Positions 4,967 to 7,314 of a stretch of DNA of 7,314 nt are shown one piece after another. Each line of letters starts with the position of its first letter. Position 1 is the stretch's first letter. A program made the position numbers and the translations under genes. The notes beneath the pieces are model-generated. The model saw only the letters and a program-made list of their open reading frames with translations, was not told where the DNA came from and did no database searches. The stretch covers positions 1-7,314 of the forward strand of contig DAONDU010000132.1 in the NCBI GenBank assembly GCA_035402725.1. The letters run 5' to 3'. The stretch is from UPXZ01 sp035402725. GTDB taxonomy: Bacteria; Bacteroidota; Bacteroidia; Bacteroidales; Paludibacteraceae.

Positions 4967-6127
4967 ATGAACAACGAACAAAGCATCAATCAACCACACT
5001 CACCAACTCCCCCTTCAGGGGGGCGGGGGGCCTCTCTGCGTGCTTTTCTTCGCAAGGAGTTTCTGCATGTTTTTCGGGATAAGCGGACGTTGCTGGTGAT
5101 GTTCGGACTTCCCATTGCGCAAATTCTGATTTTTGGATTTGCGCTGACCAACGAAGTGAAGAATGCCCGTGTGCTAATAGTAAATCCCTCAACGAGCATC
5201 GAAAGCAGCAAATTGATTGAGCAAATTGATGCAAGTTCTTATTTTACAGTCACTCATATTGCATCCTCGCGCAAAGATATCGAACATTACTTCAGAAACA
5301 ACGAAGCCCAGTGTGCGTTAATTCTTCCTGAAGATTTTTCATCATCCACCGTTTCGCCGCCTCAAATCCAGATAGTGACCGATGCCACCGACCCCAACTT
5401 TGCTAAAACGGTTGTGTTTTATCTTTCTGCTATCATCACGGCATTTCAGCAACAGTCCATACCAGCCGGGAGCATCCCGATGGTGATAAAAACCGAAATC
5501 CGGATGCTTTATAATCCATCACTGATGGGCGCGATGAATTTTGTTCCCGGAGTAATAGCACTGATAATGATGATAGTTTGTACTACGCTCACAGCTATAG
5601 CCATTGTGCGCGAAAAGGAGATGGGAACGATGGAAACCCTGCTTGTTTCGCCCGTTAAACCGTTGGCTTTGCTCATTGCCAAAACCATTCCCTATGCAGT
5701 ATTGTCGCTGGTCAATCTTTCGTTTATCCTGCTGCTGAGCAATCTGGTGCTCGATGTTCCCGTTCGGGGAAGTGTTGTGCTGCTACTTTTCGAATGTTTT
5801 TTATACATTATTTCCTGCCTGGCGCTGGGCCTGATGATATCCAACATAGCCACTTCGCAGGCTGTTGCCATGATGATTTCGATGGCAGGTATTTTGTTGC
5901 CCACCTTGCTGCTTACGGGTTTTCTGTTTCCACTGGAGAATATGCCCTGGATATTTCAGTGGCTCTCCAATATTGTACCGGCGCGGTGGTTTTTCATCAT
6001 CGTTAAGTCCGTTATGCTCAAAGGAATGGGACTGCAGGATATCTGGATGGAGACTTCGATCCTGATAGGGATGACTGTGATACTGTTGGCCATCAGTTTG
6101 AAAAAATTTAAAATCCGGCTGGAATGA
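4967..6127 (+). CDS. ABC-2 type permease, YbhS-like
   Basis: The 386-residue inner-membrane protein has the classic ABC-2 exporter layout. A cytoplasmic start with RKEFLHVFRDKRT (29-41) precedes TM1 (about 42-60) and a large periplasmic domain (about 61-188, with NEAQCALILPEDFSS and VTDATDPNFA). Five further membrane segments follow at about 190-213, 236-262, 267-290, 296-321 and 362-378. The cytoplasmic VREKEMGTMETLLVSPVKP (214-232) is the coupling motif of the family, and FPLENMPWIFQWLSNIVPARWFF (320-343) is a conserved segment between TM5 and TM6. E. coli YbhS has a comparable order and ending. It should heterodimerise with the next permease. ATG 4967 follows the ATPase stop by 26 bp. Residues 14-22 (TPPSGGRGA) come from a repeat copy, placed before the conserved RKEF segment. 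The gene overlaps the next by ATGA. Confidence 0.93.
   Translation: MNNEQSINQPHSPTPPSGGRGASLRAFLRKEFLHVFRDKRTLLVMFGLPIAQILIFGFALTNEVKNARVLIVNPSTSIESSKLIEQIDASSYFTVTHIASSRKDIEHYFRNNEAQCALILPEDFSSSTVSPPQIQIVTDATDPNFAKTVVFYLSAIITAFQQQSIPAGSIPMVIKTEIRMLYNPSLMGAMNFVPGVIALIMMIVCTTLTAIAIVREKEMGTMETLLVSPVKPLALLIAKTIPYAVLSLVNLSFILLLSNLVLDVPVRGSVVLLLFECFLYIISCLALGLMISNIATSQAVAMMISMAGILLPTLLLTGFLFPLENMPWIFQWLSNIVPARWFFIIVKSVMLKGMGLQDIWMETSILIGMTVILLAISLKKFKIRLE
5005..5032 (+). repeat. G/C-rich palindromic repeat, copy R6 (forward orientation, permease 1 5' end, translated)
   Basis: AACTCCCCCTTCAGGGGG followed by GCGGGGGGCC, with stem CCCCC (5009-5013)/GGGGG (5018-5022). It is translated TPPSGGRGA in the same phase as the copy at 1901-1928 (TPPLGGWGA). 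It starts 38 bp after the permease ATG and is the inverted partner of the copy at 4932-4962. Confidence 0.88.
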
Positions 6128-7236
6128 GAGTGCTCCTGTTCATATTGCGCAAGGAATTTATCCAGATTTTCAGGGATAAAATGATGCTCCCGATGCTTCT
6201 GCTCATGCCCGTTTTGCAACTGCTTATCCTTCCTTTTGCTGCCGATCTGGATGTGCGTCAACTCAAAATCACCATTGTGGACAATGATCACAGTCCTTAT
6301 TCCCGAAGCCTTATTTCGAAGATTTCGGCTACAGATTTGTTTGAAATTTATGCTATTTCGGGTTCCTACGATGAAGCGCTGAAAAATGTGGAAAAGGACG
6401 AAACTGACATAATCCTGCAAATTCCTCAAGGTTTTGAACGAAATCTTATCCGCGAAAAAACCGAATCTGTAGCCATTACCGCCGATGCTATCAACGGGGT
6501 GAAAGCCGGCTTGGGCACAAGCTACCTCAATGCAATTATTCAGAATTTCAATAGGGAGATAGTGATGGAGTGGGCTAATACACCGGAGGTTTCAGCCAGT
6601 CCGGATATTCGGTACTCATTTTGGTACAATCCTGCTCTGAGATATAAAAATTTTATTGTACCGGCGATTCTGGTGCTTTTAGTGACCGTTATCAGCGGTT
6701 TTGTGTCGGCTTTGAACATTGTGAGTGAAAAAGAGAAAGGGACCATCGAACAGATAAATGTCACTCCGCTGAAAAAATGGCAGTTTATCATCGGAAAATT
6801 ACTTCCATTTTGGATTATCGGTCTTTTTGATTTCAGCCTGGGCTTGCTCATTGTATATGTCGTATATGCCATACCGGTTGTGGGAAGTCTGAGCACCCTC
6901 TATTTGTTTGCAGTAGTGTATATTACCGGAATATTGGGATTTGGACTGCTTATATCCACGGTGAGCAATACCCAGCAGCAATCCATGTTCGTCGCCTTCT
7001 TTTTTGTAATGATATTTATTCTTATGAGTGGCATTTTTACCAATGTAGAAAGCATGCCTCCCTGGGCTCATTTCATTTCGAATTTAATTCCGGCCACCCA
7101 CTTTATGCATGCTGTGCGGGCTATTATTCTTAAAGGAAGCGTTTTTCTGGATCTTTGGGTGGATATGGTTTATATTCTTTGTTTTGATGTGGTGATGATT
7201 ACTGCTGCAGTAATCAATTATCACAAAACGGCTTAA
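6124..7236 (+). CDS. ABC-2 type permease, YbhR-like
   Basis: The 370-residue inner-membrane protein is the second half of the transport channel. It starts MRVLLFILRKEFIQIFRDKM, the usual amphipathic N-terminus, without any repeat-derived extension. TM1 spans about 20-40, a periplasmic domain about 41-170, and five further segments about 175-198, 222-248, 256-279, 286-305 and 345-363. The loop VSEKEKGTIEQINVTPLKKW (200-219) is the ABC-2 coupling motif. WYNPALRYKNFIVPAI, GFGLLISTVSNTQQQ and NVESMPPWAHFISNLIPATHFM match conserved stretches of E. coli YbhR in the same order. The start codon overlaps the stop of the upstream permease (ATGA, 6124-6127), which predicts translational coupling and equal subunit amounts. 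It is the last gene of the operon, 23 bp before the terminator stem. Confidence 0.94.
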   Translation: MRVLLFILRKEFIQIFRDKMMLPMLLLMPVLQLLILPFAADLDVRQLKITIVDNDHSPYSRSLISKISATDLFEIYAISGSYDEALKNVEKDETDIILQIPQGFERNLIREKTESVAITADAINGVKAGLGTSYLNAIIQNFNREIVMEWANTPEVSASPDIRYSFWYNPALRYKNFIVPAILVLLVTVISGFVSALNIVSEKEKGTIEQINVTPLKKWQFIIGKLLPFWIIGLFDFSLGLLIVYVVYAIPVVGSLSTLYLFAVVYITGILGFGLLISTVSNTQQQSMFVAFFFVMIFILMSGIFTNVESMPPWAHFISNLIPATHFMHAVRAIILKGSVFLDLWVDMVYILCFDVVMITAAVINYHKTA

Positions 7237-7259
7237 AAAGAATATTGGAAGTTTCTTTC

Positions 7260-7303
7260 AATAAAAATGCAGGTTACAGTTTTCCGTAACCTGCATTTTT
7301 ATT
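7260..7303. terminator. strong hairpin terminator, probably bidirectional
   Basis: A perfect 18-bp stem joins 7260-7277 and 7286-7303 around an 8-nt loop (AGTTTTCC). The core is TGCAGGTTAC/GTAACCTGCA. The stem is flanked by A5 on the left and T5 on the right, giving a U-tract on either strand. It lies just after the permease stop and closes the operon. The symmetry would also let it terminate a convergent gene beyond the window. Confidence 0.93.
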
Positions 7304-7314
7304 CTCACTAATTC

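Noticed and set aside
5956..6429. 157-codon minus-strand open frame across the permease overlap
   Set aside because: It is antisense to conserved parts of both permeases and shows no family features.

Overview
The window looks like chromosomal DNA from a Bacteroidota bacterium, probably a Bacteroidales-type genome. Four things suggest this: AT-rich leaders with no clear Shine-Dalgarno sequences, a match to the Bacteroidota promoter consensus (TTG, 19 nt, TAnnTTTG), short G/C-rich palindromic repeats of a kind common in such genomes, and the style of the encoded proteins. All credible genes are on the + strand. One run of exactly 100 Ns (2809-2908) marks a scaffold gap whose real size is unknown.

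Layout: 1-360 is the 3' end of a YjeF/NnrD-type NAD(P)H-hydrate dehydratase, an unrelated housekeeping gene. A candidate promoter follows at 367-396. Next comes a five-gene efflux cluster: a TolC-type outer-membrane factor (520-1782), a lipoprotein-type HlyD/YbhG-like periplasmic adaptor (1872-2807), two ABC ATPases (3029-4096 and 4203-4940) and two ABC-2 permeases (4967-6127 and 6124-7236, overlapping by ATGA). An 18-bp hairpin with flanking A and T runs (7260-7303) closes the operon.

The products fit one tripartite export machine of the YbhGFSR type. The two ATPases correspond, in order, to the N- and C-terminal halves of the fused double ATPase YbhF. Their motif defects are complementary: the first lacks the Q-loop Gln and H-loop His but has a good LSGGM signature, while the second has Gln and His but a degenerate LPLGW signature. 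The pair should form one consensus and one degenerate ATP site. The substrate cannot be read from sequence; drug or xenobiotic efflux is the likeliest role by family.

The most unusual feature is a family of short G/C-rich repeats at three of the gene junctions inside the operon: TolC/HlyD, HlyD/ATPase 1 and ATPase 2/permease 1. At each junction the copy at the end of the upstream gene is in one orientation, and its CCCCCTAA supplies the stop codon. The copy at the start of the downstream gene is inverted and is translated into the N-terminus (for example TPPLGGWGA and TPPSGGRGA). Each of these junctions is therefore bracketed by an inverted pair of repeats that reaches into both reading frames. 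The assembly gap falls inside one of these repeats.
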